From contig PZJY01000007.1 of NCBI GenBank assembly GCA_031472005.1, forward strand, positions 1 to 64,000: 64,000 nt of DNA. The letters are read 5' to 3'. A program made the translations under genes and the position numbers. Origin of the DNA: Tetracladium setigerum (lineage: Eukaryota > Ascomycota > Leotiomycetes > Helotiales). Each line of letters begins with the position of its first letter. The first letter of the stretch is position 1. This document shows, in pieces, positions 1 to 11,240 of the stretch. The notes under the pieces are model-generated. The model ran no database searches. It had not been told where the DNA came from and worked only from the letters and a program-made list of their open reading frames with translations.

Positions 1-103
1 ACCCTAACCCTAACCCTAACCCTAACCCAACCCTAACCCTAACCCTAACCTACCCTAACCCTAACCCTAACCCTAACCCTAACCCTAACCTAACCCTAAC
101 CTA
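1..103. repeat. Telomere, CCCTAA repeat array
   Basis: About 17 tandem units of CCCTAA, the C-rich strand reading inward, mark the left end as a true chromosome terminus. Several units are one base short (CCTAA, CCCAA, CCTA). These could be natural telomere variants, but they match the one-base homopolymer losses seen in genes along the window. Confidence 0.97.
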
Positions 104-525
104 TGTGATGACGGGGGGGTTCGGGGAATATAGTGGCAGAAACGGCGCGCCCCTTAAGAATTGAACGGGCAACCTTTATAACAAAGTCCATAGAGCTAAG
201 GCTAGAGATTAGTAAACATTATCTTTAAGATGCCGCTCACTCTAGACACCATTCGATTGAGTATAGCACTAGAGTGTGACCTCGGCACGAATTTGAGCCT
301 GAAAGATTGAACAGATTAGGAAGTTCATTCATAGGAATCGTTTTATAAGCTTTAATCCTAAATATAGCTCCCTTAGGAATATAGCAATTTAGAGAATATA
401 TAAGCAAAGAATCTAATATTATATATTTAATACTTTAATAGGGTAACTTATTACTTATACGTTATCTAGATATATCTAGAGTTCTAATCCTAAGCCGATT
501 TCTGCTATTCTATTCAATTATAAGT
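104..525. other. Telomere-proximal non-coding stretch
   Basis: Begins with a G-run (around 115-121) and becomes AT-rich from about 350 to 490. I see no coding frame, no tandem satellite and no helicase-like telomere-linked gene here. Confidence 0.6.
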
Positions 526-1693
526 CTAGCTATGCACTGATGGCTTATGGATGGATTTCGAAATTCCTGGTTGAATCATCTCCAGTTGTTCGAGGAGCTG
601 GATCCATATCTTCTCCTGTAGCTCTTCGCCCTCTGGACTCAAAATACGCGGACTTGGACTACCATTGCTATGTCAGATCGCCGAACACATACTGTATATT
701 TAAAGAGTAGACAAAGATGGAGGATATACATACTTGGTAACTTTACAGTCCGCCATATAGCCACCGGAGGTCTCTTTGCCGCCTGCAATGCCTGCAATAA
801 GCGTTCTGCTTCCCGCCTCTGTCGACCGCGCAACAGCGGATTCCATCATTTCATGAACCAACTTGGCAATGCCTTTCTTATCTCGATGAAAATCAGACTT
901 GCATGCCCCGGGTGTCAAGCAGTTCACAATCACATCTGATCCATTGGACTGCGTTTGCTTTCTTAGGAAAGAGTCAAGCGCACGCACACAGGATACCACA
1001 ATGTATTTTGAGACTGAGTATCTGTTTGGAGAAGCGAACTATAGTCAGCTTTCGAGGATCCATCAGTGTTTGATCAAAAGGGAAAGACACACCTTTCCAA
1101 GTCCATGACAGAGTTCTCATCATTCAAGGCAGCAAAATGTCTCCAGCATGGCGTTCCTCAAACTTGGCAATAAAATGTAGGTCCGAAGCGACAAAAGATA
1201 GTCTTGGTTCAGTTCCCGTTTTCGCACTTGTTTGTCTTAGCTTGGGCAACAGCAAAAGAGCTAGAAGGAAAGTTCCAATGACGTTGGTTGTGATGACAGA
1301 TTCGTAGCCCGCTACTAGCGTGAATGATGAAGCCATCATACCAGCATTCTCCAATACTGCATCAATACGCTGAAGCTTCCTGGCGCGTGCAGCAAAAGCT
1401 TTGACCGAGTCGTAGGATTGCATGTCTAGCTCCCAGACTTCGATACTTTCTGATGGGCGGCCTGTGGAGGCGAGGATTGATTCTTTTGCGGCCTCTCCCT
1501 TAACGCAATTCCGGACAGCGAGGATGAGTAAGGATGCATTAAGACGAGAGACGTGGCGTGCTGCCTCCAACCCAAGGCCAGTATTGGAACCAGTAACAAT
1601 GATAGTCTGGTCAGTGAACTGTTGAGTTGGCCTGGGCAGCGTCACAAATAATTGAGAGTATAGGAATGATGACATGAAACCCATGGCGGACAA
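526..1693 (-). pseudogene. Short-chain dehydrogenase/reductase, one-base frameshift
   Basis: NAD(P)-dependent oxidoreductase of the retinol-dehydrogenase-like SDR group. Exon 1 (1693-1093) carries the nucleotide-binding motif TGSNTGLG (about residues 34-41) and the NAG motif (ENAGMM). Exon 2 (1021-734) begins with the catalytic YxxxK motif as RYSVSK. Exon 3 (667-526) gives the C-terminus ending near SKSIHKPSVHS. Introns are 1022-1092 and 668-733, both GT-AG with correct phases, for about 343 residues. Exon 1 hits a stop at 1124 unless one T is added to the T4 run (plus-strand AAAA, 1134-1137); with it the frame reads GDIFAALND, the usual SDR sequence at this point. Whether the lesion is real or a base-calling error is open. 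Start Met1 or Met4 are both possible. No co-directional neighbour suggests a pathway. Confidence 0.85.
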
Positions 1694-2472
1694 CTTTTAG
1701 GCAGAATCGGTCAAATTTACAATAATTTTGATAAAAATGGAATGGTTTTCAGTATGGCCATGGGGACATTATATATAGACTGAGTGCAAGTGCGGCTCAA
1801 AACTACCTCCTACAACGATTTGACATTTCACGGACAGAACTCGACCGAAACTTAGCAGAGTTAGAGCCCTAAACCACTGGTTGCCTATACAGCGTGTGCT
1901 CACTTCCTTGATTGACGGATCGCGAACGGACGGAGGTTAAGAGTGCTCGTCCGAACACGCATGAATTCGGACGAATGCGCATGAATTCGTCCGAACCGTC
2001 CTCCAAATCCACATTCAATAATCACGTGGCAGCCAATCATCTCAGTGGAAGCTTGATAAGTAATTGTCGCTTTCTACTCAATCTTAGCCGGGAAATAAAA
2101 CCAGCATGCGTTCGTTATGATGGTACTACGCCAGGCACCACGTGTTTCAAGTGCCAAAATAGTCTCGCTGAGCCGGACTTTTCTTTGCCAAAATTAGGGT
2201 GTCATCGCGGAGAGCAATGACAATGTAAGTGTCGAAAAGAGATTACAGTGGGTTATTTAACATCAACATACTAGAAGATTTTGGCAAAAATAGATATTTG
2301 ATCTTATAGCAGACAAATATTAGAAGTCAAGCTGAAGTGAGCTCTTCTAATCCCATATCAAATCACTCGTTATTTACATGATATACTAGCAAATGGACGA
2401 TCAAATATATGCAAGTGTTTCTAGCATGTTTTACTATCAATCAGCGTCATAGTAAGTTCTCTTACTCGTGAA
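1694..2472. other. Intergenic region
   Basis: Apart from the inverted sites at 1947-1995 I see no gene. The plus-strand open frame at 1912-2220 has no recognisable protein character and overlaps the repeat. The part from about 2230 to 2460 is AT-rich. Confidence 0.5.
1947..1995. promoter_or_regulatory. Alternating TTCGGACGA / TCGTCCGAA sites
   Basis: TCGTCCGAA (1947-1955), TTCGGACGA (1966-1974) and TTCGTCCGAA (1986-1995) alternate in orientation, and GCATGAATTCG is repeated directly at 1959 and 1979. The block lies about 250-300 bp upstream of the dehydrogenase start. It may be a transcription-factor site cluster; the evidence is only the repeat structure. Confidence 0.3.
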
Positions 2473-3430
2473 TTACACGAAGAGATGCATCTTCTGGAAC
2501 TGGCAGCTTCCGACCACCTTTGGCGACCTGAGAAAACCGTGAATCAAAACAGGAATACGGAGGGAGCACAGCAGGCCCATCAAGTAACGAATCACCGTGA
2601 TGCCCCACTGCGAATCTGGAAACGCTAAGCGTAGCAAATACTGACTGACCTTCTGTATCTCGTTCACAAACGGCCGTAGCGTCTCTTCAGGCCATAGATA
2701 TATCGTCGGTATCTTGATTGGGCTCAGCGGCAAGACGTAAGCACTAACGAGACTGCTTGAGGTACCCATGCCACTGAAAGGAGAGGGGAAATAGATGGCA
2801 TCTCCTAACAGAACAAGACGCCCTTTGTGCTATGGATTTGAATGCGCTTCAACAACCTCTTGACAGTGGAAATTCTCAGTAGTCCTCATGCCTTCGAGGA
2901 ATCGATCTACTTCCCATCCGGCGTCTCGAAATCTTTCGGTCCAGACTGCCTTTTGCTGATCCGTGGGTGCTTTGGCATTGACTCCGAGATCATTCGAAGT
3001 ACCCCTGACGCTGAAGTAGACTTGCGATTGCGATAGATTATGACCTCTGCGCATAATCATTCGACCTTTTGCACCAAGATAGGTGTTACGGATACTAGTA
3101 TCTGTTTCCGTGCGCGAGATCCATCAGTAGGCCATATATAGCCCCAGTCGTCGGTAATGGTCTGTACAGGCAGGTGGCGTAATAGTTGACCGAGCACGTA
3201 AGCCTTGGCCGTCAACTCTAACTAGGAGATCAAAGGTATCAGAGGAGCCGTCGGGAAAGTGGGCGACAACTTTATTCTCGTCTTGTTCAAAGTGCTCCAA
3301 AATCTTGCCAAAAAGGTACTTCGCGTTGTCCGTGGTTGCGTGGTAGAGTATACTGACAAAACGTCCACGCATAATCTCATATTTAGACGTGAGAGACATT
3401 TCCTCGTTACTTCTCTACCCATCTGCTACG
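2473..3430 (-). pseudogene. FAD-dependent monooxygenase relic (TetX/PHBH-like)
   Basis: Three collinear minus-strand segments (3399-3124, 3120-2830, 2829-2473) read as the middle and C-terminal part of a group A flavin monooxygenase. The flavin-binding GD motif is clear (RLVLLGDAIYFPSPFSGMGT, around 2770-2830), preceded by a substrate-domain stretch with TETD and RMIMRRGHN. The first Rossmann domain with GxGxxG is absent: homology stops near 3430, where an opposite-strand gene begins. Two in-frame stops interrupt it: TGA just upstream of WISRTETD (about 3110) and TAG before HKGRL (about 2828). The family usually has Trp at the latter position, so TGG to TAG is likely, a TpG to TpA change as RIP makes. 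Truncation plus stops argue for a real pseudogene. Confidence 0.8.
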
Positions 3431-6400
3431 AACCCTGCAGGTTTTCACATCACTGTTGGAACAGCTGGACACCAAAAGTATGCAGCGACCCATTACATGG
3501 TCAATCCAAGCGTACCTGATTCTTCTTGGAAGAATTTAGTTATGTCAGGCTCGGCTGAAAATTTGTTGTGTATGCAGCCGGTTTTCCTTGGGAATTTCAG
3601 GAGTTTGAAGAATCGTGAGGTCGGAATTGCTTCAGTCTTCGAGCAAACTGGTGGCAATACGCAGACAATGTGTAGCGTTGAGATCTTCAACGAGAATGGA
3701 GGCCAACGTGTGCGTTCATATGTTCTGCAGACAGGTAAACTTGGATCTGTTAGGAGCGTATTCGCAAGTGTCAATCCTTGGGGGTAAGAGTACATTCTCT
3801 TAACCACGTTAATTTAAGCTAATGAAAAGTGAAGGCTTACTGATCTCGTGATTGCTGCCGACAAAGGTATTGGGTTTTACGAATCCAGCACAATCGAAGT
3901 TCTCAAGGGAAACGCTATTCTGCCAACGATCTCTTTCAAACAGGTTGTGTGCTCTGAAGTCTACTCTGATCCGGCCTGCAAACTTGCCATCTTTGCCATA
4001 TCGGAGCATGACGAATTATATTTCATTGAGGGATCAAGAAACTTGCAAGGCAACAAGCTAAATTTCAAAGCTTCAGGTATACCTATTCGGACAGGGGTTT
4101 CAGTCATGTCCCACAGTATAATGCGAGTTCTAATACGAGCGAGATTCTGTACGTTCAGAATAGCGCCAATGGACTCCGACATTTAGTTCGTGACCCGGTT
4201 ACGTCCCTGTGGTCAGAATCAAGTGTCGAGATAAAGATGCCCAAAGGTACACCCTCGAAACTCGAGAAAGAGCCAGTCTATATGACGACCATCACATTGA
4301 CAAACGGTAACGACGTCCCGGTTCCGGCTGGCTACCCAATCAACCTTACTTGCGAACCTCCAACTCATATCACTTGTAACGACAGATCATTTATGTTAGA
4401 TAGTAATCCGACTGAGGTATTGACCGCGAACTCATCTGGCCAAGTCGATCTCATCCTTCCTGTTTACCCTCTTATGGGTTCATGCACCATCAGGCTTGAG
4501 CTTACTCAGTTTAAGCCAAAGAACGCAGCTACAGAAGTTGTTGAAATCAACCCAGCACAACGCGTAATCAATATCATGAGCTCTATCAAGGGAGAAGAAG
4601 ACCTACAGAATGCCATTGGTCCTGATGGCGAGCATATCTTCAAAGATAAATCGAAGCTAGGAGATGCCGCAAAATTCATGAGTCAATTTGGGACAATGGC
4701 TTCCAACATCAAAAACGATTCTGATGGAAGCGAAGATACAGGGAAAACCTTAGTCGCCTGGCAACGTTATGGAGGATCATCTGAGGCTAAACCTGTTGAC
4801 GAAAGAGGTTGGCTGGAAGATTTGTCAGATACAGCAGGCAAATTCTTGGGCGACGCAATCGAGTGCATGAAGTTTGTGGTCAAGGGAGTCGTCAGATTTG
4901 CTGTTAAGATTGTTGGTAAGGTTGTAAAATTTGTTTTTTTCTATCGCCGGAAAGGTTTCAGCTTTGTTATCAAAGGTGTTGCTACCCTACTGAAGTCGGC
5001 TTGCGGTTTTCTCAAAGATTATCTTAACATAGATCTCTCTGGCTTGACCAAATGGTTACAAGTAGCTTTCAGCACTGAGAACGCAAAGAAAACACAACTT
5101 GTAAGCTACAGACATCATGTTGAAACGATATTCTGATACTAAGTCTCCATGACAGGTACTCCTAGAAATGATCAATGGCGCTACTAAATCAGCTGAAGAC
5201 TTCCTCCTCCATAATAGGTATCGTCTAGAAGACTGGATTGATGAGATTGAAGCGGGATGCAAGCAGATACTCCCAGATGCTCGGAGACCAGCTGGCTCCG
5301 AAGAAGACAAAAGGCCAAGTCTCTGGTCAAGGCTGATGAATAATCCTGTGATCAAAGCGCTCCTCAAGTTCAACCCAATCTCTTGGGTAATGGAAGCCAT
5401 CAGCGAAGGTCTCAGCGATTCGATTGGCGATATCCAGATTCCGTCCCTGCAAGCAGTCACAGATTCATTCTTATCGATTGGCACAGATACTATAACAAAG
5501 CAGTACGACATAATGATGCGTTTGGTGGAAAGTCTCGGCAACGAGATTAGCGACCTTCTTTCAGATCCTCGTCGAGTTTTGCAGATTCTGGTCAATATCA
5601 TATCTGATTTATTCTATACGGCATTTGACAGTGTAAAGACCATGGTACTGGCTTTTTCGATGCCGTTATAGCGTCGTTTCGAGGACTTAAAGACGTCATT
5701 GCTGCGGCCTGGAAGATACCTGGGCTCACTGATGCGTGGGAAGATTTTGCAGAGCAAGAGTTTACCCTTCTCAACTTTGGTACTTATTTAATATCTCTTG
5801 TCCTAAACATTGGCAACCTCTTTACCGGGGAAGGCGATCAATTAATTTTCGACGATGCGCCAAAGATGAATTGGGACGCCCACAAGCCAACTTTCATTCC
5901 AACCGCGAAGATGGAGAAGCTCGCAAACGCACCACTGGGGCCTAATGATATCATAGTAAGAATGGCTGTCGTGGACTCGAGCCCAGTCAACTTAATGGTA
6001 AGAACATCCAGTTTTCTCTATCATATTATTCTGGCCTCTTCTAACCTTGCAGTAGGCCACACGACATGCTTGTGAAGTTTTAGGCTTTCTTGCAGGTTTA
6101 GTTCGTTCAGGACTCGGTACAATTGAGTGTTGGTCCATAGCTAGTGATGCTGTCAGCAGTTACCAACAGTCTAAAGACTCGAGAGCTCCTGCTCCAGTCG
6201 ATCCCAATGAAGTCACTCAGAAGGGTCAGATGATGCTCCAAGACCGTAGGCAAATGCTTGCCAAGGAATCAAAAGCCAACAGTACACTTGCATTACAGGG
6301 TTTCAATCCTCGCCCAAGACTTCCTCATCAAAAATTTGATCAATATACTCAACTTGGTAGAATGGGAGCGCTCCAAGACTCTTCTCAGACAGTATCAACA

Positions 6401-7067
6401 CGACAGCCGCGATCAGGGTTCCGGGAGAAAGATCCTACTGCGATGAAAGAATTCCACAAAAGAATGAATCGCATTACTGACAAACTAGCGGAGATCCCAA
6501 GTGGATTTGCGGTTGGAGTTGCGGGTTTGAACACATTTCTTCAAGCTGCCATCTTTGGCTTAAAGTTGTCCATGAAGGTCGCTCACGGTGATACGACAAC
6601 GACCAAAGATGTAAGAAAATCTCGCAGGTCGTCTGATATCGGGGTGCTCCAATTGTATACTAATAAGTTGCTTACAGGCCGAGCTGTGGTGCGGTGGTTT
6701 CAACACAGTATCAAATGTCGTTGGCCTTGTCTTTGCAATTTATGCTCACGAAAACCAACAAGGAACGCCCATGAAAATTGCCGCTGTCATCACTAACGTT
6801 GGCGCTTTAGTCGAACTTGTTGGTATAGGTATAAGTAACAATGGTTACGAGCCATACGAAGCAATTGATTTGAGCGCGACAAGTGCAGGATTGGTGGCTT
6901 CAGGGCTGTCTTTCAGCGCCGCAAGTAAACCTTATGGGGCTATTTTCACAATCTTGGACAATGTGACAGCTCTTCCGGCCTTCGGACTGGGTTGTGCAGC
7001 TATCAAAGAAAATATTGCAGAGGCTGAGGAGAAATTTCAAAATAGCAAGAAGGTGGAGGAGAAGTAG
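3389..7067 (+). CDS. Large multidomain protein of unknown function, two frameshifts
   Basis: I do not recognise the family. Exons: 3389(open)-3783, 3835-5100, 5156-5997, 6056-6610, 6678-7067, all with GT-AG introns in phase, about 1,150 residues. The first ~290 residues look like propeller-type repeats (DLVIAADKGIGFY, ILYVQNSANGLRHL). A segment at about 4270-4530 resembles an Ig-like fold (TLTNGNDVPVPAGYPINLTC ... NSSGQVDLILPV). Next come amphipathic and hydrophobic helices around 4860-5040 (VVKGVVRFAVKIVGKVVKF), and a Gly/Ala-rich hydrophobic C-terminus (6770-7040) that could insert in membranes. One base appears missing in the G4 run at 4094-4097 and in the T5 run at 5653-5657. The N-terminus abuts the monooxygenase relic and is probably truncated. 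Function is inference only: domain order suggests binding plus membrane interaction. Confidence 0.65.
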
Positions 7068-7644
7068 AAAGATCTTCTTCTGTATCAAGACTAGCGTCTA
7101 GTATCTATATTACAATATTATTACTTTTTTCCGTATATTCTCCCCATTCCTCTATCTGTCATGATCACAAATTTATTTATAGAGTGTAAGCAGAGCCAAG
7201 GAGAATCGAACACCATTCTAAGCTAGATAGAAATAGGAAAAGGGAGAGAGCGATCATTCCGGGTACAATAATTTGGTCACTTCTTTCTTGAGGCACCTAC
7301 CTACTCCTTTACTAAACTTATAAGGCACTTATGCCCAAAAAGTTCTATTACTACTTTTGATTACTCTTAATTAACCTAATAAATTTATGGATTACCTTAT
7401 ATTAATCCTACTCTCTTCATTATTGCAATTAAATCCCTCGGACCCCAAAAACGCCCGTAACACCGTACTCCAGAGCGGCTTGACGAAGTGACTTGCCATT
7501 TTAAATCGCATCGAGCGTGCGCATTACATTACATTCAGAATTTCGATTCCTTATAATAATAATAGTGCAAATTCCAAGTTTCAAGAGAATCGGTCAAGAT
7601 CTATAAAAGTCATTAATTTTAAAAGTTAGAGTATAGGTGTTGCT
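7068..7644. other. AT-rich intergenic region
   Basis: No coding frame of note. The segment around 7330-7420 is strongly AT-rich, and the 3' part leads straight into the truncated zinc-finger fragment. Confidence 0.5.
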
Positions 7645-8391
7645 TTGTGTTTTGGTGGAGGTGGCGGGGAGGGTTATGGGGACTTACGGTTCGTGCCTAC
7701 CAAGCCACCACCATTGAAGATAAACTCCAGGGTCGACATTCTTCAAATACGCAACCGACTTCTAACGACAGTGCTGCTCATCAAATGCGACTATACCATC
7801 CTCCTGACCTTCCTCGAAGCAATCAAAGGCCAGAAAATCGCAGGTTTCCCCAGCGTCAAAATTGACTTGAGCATCAACAGACAAGAATGCGAAGCATTAA
7901 TTTTAGAATCCGACACCCGGAATCAACCAGCAAACTACGTTGAGGGTCTTCTATGCTGGGCACGGTTCTTCGCCCTCGAACGAAGTCTCTCGGAGCCTGG
8001 ATCAGAGCTCACACAACTCTTAGAGCAAGCCAGAGGATATCTCCTAACCGCACACGAGATATGCAACGAATTCCCCGGCCAAACAGCAAGTATGAAAACC
8101 GAAATCGAGGGCGTCGAGAAGATACTACGTGATTCCATATTCTATATGCCAGTGAGTAATGCGGAAAAAGCTACTGTGTATGCTGCTATGGCACATGACT
8201 TTAGAGGGACTAGACATTGGTATTATTGTGAGAATGGCCACCCGTTCACGATTGGGGAGTGTGGTATGCCGATGGAGACCTCTCAATGTCCACAATGTGG
8301 TTCGCCTGTTGGTAGTCAAAATCACCAGGCTGTTGGTGGTGTTACACTTGCGACAGACTTGGAGCGTCAATTCGGTGGAGTTGCAATATGA
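7645..8391 (+). pseudogene. C-terminal fragment of NFX1-type zinc finger (ZNFX1-like) protein, RZ domain
   Basis: The translated C-terminus carries the RZ-type zinc finger: HWYYCENGHPFTIGECG followed by CPQCGSPVG, giving the Cys, His, Cys and Cys ligands (about residues 200-226). In ascomycete ZNFX1-type proteins this end follows an SF1 helicase and NFX1 repeats; here only about 248 codons remain and the helicase is absent. The open frame starts at a TTG with no in-frame ATG until about residue 155, so it is a 5'-truncated copy rather than a small gene. The fragment has no internal stop. ZNFX1-type proteins act in RNA surveillance and silencing; this fragment can only retain the ubiquitin-ligase-associated RZ module, if expressed at all. 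Confidence 0.75.
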
Positions 8392-8638
8392 TCCGGAGTT
8401 TGGGGGGTTTTGGGTAGGTTGCTGTACTTAGACGAATGAAATATAGTATTCTCGTAGAACGAAAGCAATTTGTGTGCTATATGACTAAGATAGAGGTCTG
8501 ATCCCTCTTCTTCCCACCCATACAAGATTTGAAGCGTCATAGCTTTGATACTTTTTAAATGGACATAAAGTATTACAGAACTCATCTACAATTGAATTCT
8601 ATACGTACAGCACCAGTTAGCTGATTTTAGCCAATTTC

Positions 8639-8652
8639 AGGGTTAGGGTTAA
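8639..8652 (+). repeat. Interstitial telomere repeat (TTAGGG)2
   Basis: AGGGTTAGGGTTAA, two TTAGGG units in the orientation opposite to the terminal array. Such sites mark old breaks, telomere captures or telomerase-filled junctions. Confidence 0.7.
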
Positions 8653-8700
8653 ATCTTCTAAAAATAGTTAATAATAGAAGGAAGTAGTGCTGAGATTTGG

Positions 8701-8833
8701 GGTAATTCTTGGCACTTACTCTAGTGTAGTAGCGGGGATTCGCGGTTTTATAGGGACAGGGGTTTTTAGGTAATTCTTAGCATTCTTTTGGTGTCATAGC
8801 GGCGAATTCGACGTTTTATATAGACAGGCACTA
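8701..8833. repeat. Two-copy imperfect direct repeat, 68-bp period
   Basis: Copies begin GGTAATTCTTGGCA (8701) and GGTAATTCTTAGCA (8769). Both share a later segment resembling AGCGGnGAnTTCGnCGTTTTATA and then nnGACAGG. No coding role is visible. Confidence 0.65.
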
Positions 8834-8921
8834 GTAATATTACCACTCCCACTCGACTATCTTCTCCTAATGCTTTCCAGATGAGATGGATAGTAGTCTG
8901 CCCCTACACCAGTTTGCTATA

Positions 8922-9722
8922 TCACAATTCAACTACAAATATATTAGCTACCAAGGCTATAAGAGAAATTCCGCTGAAGGAAACCATAAAGGACGAGCCA
9001 GTGCCAGCAGCTGTTGAACTTGAGGGCAGGATCTGTGTAGATGTAGCGGAAGGGGTTGACGATAGAGACGTTATTTGTGGCGCTGTTGTACTCTCGACTG
9101 AAAAATCCAAGTTAGTAATACAGTAAACTTACTTATAAATTTCATAAAAAGAACACATACCTGAAGTTGTCGTCACAGTCACGGACCCTAGATTCAGCTT
9201 CTCTATCCCAGCATAAATCGTTACTGGCGACCCTTCCAACTCCGACGAGTTCAGCGTTATCGTCGTCGTCGTTTCCGTCTCAAGCCCAACGGTATACGTG
9301 CAATCGCAAGTCGCCGTGTTCGGCGCCGTCAGAGGACAATTGTACGCTATTGAACTCGCCAGATTCGTACCGCATTCGGTATAGATTACTGTGAAGCCGG
9401 CAGTAGAGGGGCCATTGACGAGCGTGAATCGGTCGTAGGCTTCGATGTGGCAGGCTGCAGTATTGGAGTTGTTGCGCGACGGGTCGGAGTGGTCGTTGAA
9501 GTATGTTGTGGCTGTGGCGTCGGCGGCGATGACGGAGAGCTTTGCATTCCAAAGTGCAAGTTTTAAGGTGGTTGTTATCCGGAATTGAGTGCGTGGGTCG
9601 GGCTTTGAATGGAATGTGGTTGTAGAAATAGATTGAGATCGGGATTCAGATTGAGCAATGACGAGGGAGAGAAGGATGTACCACACCCTAACAAATCCTA
9701 AGTTGTGCGTGCTGAAGAACAT
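8922..9722 (-). CDS. Secreted, probably GPI-anchored protein of unknown function
   Basis: Two exons (9722-9161 and 9097-8922), intron 9098-9160 (63 nt, GT-AG, phase 1), 245 residues. An N-terminal hydrophobic stretch (VRVWYILLSLVIAQS) is a likely signal peptide ending near residue 24. The middle holds a Cys-containing domain (ECGTNL ... CPLTAPNTATCDCTYTVG). Exon 2 is Ser/Thr-rich (SSTPSATSTQILPSSSTAA) and ends in a hydrophobic tail (SGISLIALVANIFVVEL), the layout expected for a GPI-attached cell-surface protein. I do not recognise the Cys domain. It stands alone between decayed sequence. Confidence 0.75.
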
Positions 9723-10479
9723 AGTAGATCTGGAATTATGTGCTTGAATGCTTGAATATGCGGGGCATTGGCAAGATGGCGGGCGCTAGTATACTTATAC
9801 AAATTTGTGAGGTGAAAGCAAAGATGATATGAAGGGGAAATGCGGGGGATAAAAGGAGTTTAGCCGAGGCTTGTCCATATTTTCTTCCTTGATAGCTCTT
9901 GGCTTTGCGGCACAGGGAGATATACGAGGTGATTCGCAGTCAGCCTTGTAAAGCAGAATCAAAGTCGTGCTAAATTCGCTCGATTGTGAGCTGTATACCT
10001 GTAGTTGAACATAAGCGTCTTGCTTAAGTTCATCCTATTCATTGATAGGCTCACACAACTTCAGGCTGAGGACCTACATAGCTCGTATGTATGCTCAATC
10101 TTCCTCTTGCAGTGCCTCGTCAAAAAACATTTAAGACTTAATTCACTTTTTAGGTACTTTAATAGATAGAGCTTAGATAGACCATACCGATCCCTCCACC
10201 ACGCCATAATCTGCCAAGGGAGGGCTTGCCAGTGTGGAAAAGTAGATTGCTTCCACAGAGTATCTCTGCCTTTGTGCGCGGATGATCCTCCTCTGTCTCT
10301 TCTACTCTCGTTCCAAACACATGTGACTACTCTAGTCGGACTCAATAGCAATGAACATGCATCGCATCTAAGGTGGGTTATGATCGTAGGTGCGTCGTTC
10401 CCTACTAATTTATCCCTTAATTTTCAATCCATCTCATTTAATGGTACCCTCCCTCACTGTCCCCGTCCCTCTGCTCTCC
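9723..10479. other. Intergenic region
   Basis: Promoter side of the GPI-type gene. Overlapping short frames at 10061-10562 have no protein-like composition. No repeat or gene seen. Confidence 0.45.
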
Positions 10480-11240
10480 CTAATCCTTTTCCCAACTTGC
10501 TCCACACCACCCCACCCCATTCCCCATCTTCTCCCAAAATAAAATCCTCCAAGCCCCACTAGTATCCTCTACACTCTTCACCCTCAGTTGCCCTGGCCGG
10601 GACTTCCCATCCCAAATCTTCCACTCATCTAACTCTCCATTTCCATCCCAAGCCGGATTCCCATAATCATATTTCAACCTCCCACGCGAACCTGCACCGT
10701 TTCTTGGATTATCCTCCTGAACAAACCCTTCATCATCCCAAAATACATAGCCCCAGCGGCGAGCATTGCCTGTGTGGGTGCGATGTGTGAGACCGGCGTT
10801 GGGGTTAGAGATGAATGCATGTTGATGTGGAATGGGAGCGAGGAGAGGATTGAAGGCGTTGAGGTGCGATAGGCCTGGGTCGTGGCTGAGGGTGACTGAG
10901 GTGATAAAGCAGGGGGTGAACGTTAGATGATTTGTGGATGCAGGGTATGAAGTTGGATGGCGTTGTGATTTAGGTGAGAAGAAGCTTGGGGGGAAGGGAA
11001 GAGGTGGCTTACGGTTATGAAGCCTGTCGTTGAGAAGGTGAGTGGGTTGACAGGGGGGACGATGTGGGGGGCGATGAGAGGCCAGTTGTTTTAGTTTTGG
11101 TTTTGGCTTTGATTGTGATTTGGGGAGGTTGTTTGATAGTGGTGGGAGAGGACGTGAAAGAAGGCGAGACCTCGTTTGAGGAAGACTTCGACCTGGGTTT
11201 CGGCTGTGGAAGGGGTCGTTAGTACAGTTCATTGTCCATG
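10480..11240 (-). pseudogene. Conserved-looking hypothetical gene, apparently broken
   Basis: Two coherent stretches sit in different frames. The first (about 11205-11010) reads TQVEVFLKRGLAFFHVLSHH ... LIAPHIVPPVNPLTFSTTGF and runs into a GTAAGC donor-like site, but it has an in-frame TAA inside an Asn/Gln-rich run. The second (about 10880-10480) reads GNARRWGYVFWDDE ... SRPGQLRVKSVEDTSGAWRI, which has the look of a conserved fungal protein of unknown function. The N-terminal start MNCTNDPFHS is in the second frame, so the two parts cannot be joined without a shift near 11205. The TAA fits CAA to TAA (CpA to TpA, RIP-like). I assign no function. Confidence 0.45.

Larger units (their letters stand above)
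8392..8921. other. Intergenic region with repeat remnants
   Basis: Contains an interstitial telomere motif and a two-copy direct repeat (listed separately). No gene seen. Confidence 0.5.

Noticed and set aside
1912..2220. 102-codon plus-strand frame
   Set aside because: Overlaps the alternating repeat boxes, no family features, no splice context.
10061..10562. Short frames on both strands
   Set aside because: Low-complexity Pro/Ser/His translations; they shadow the broken gene at 10480-11240.
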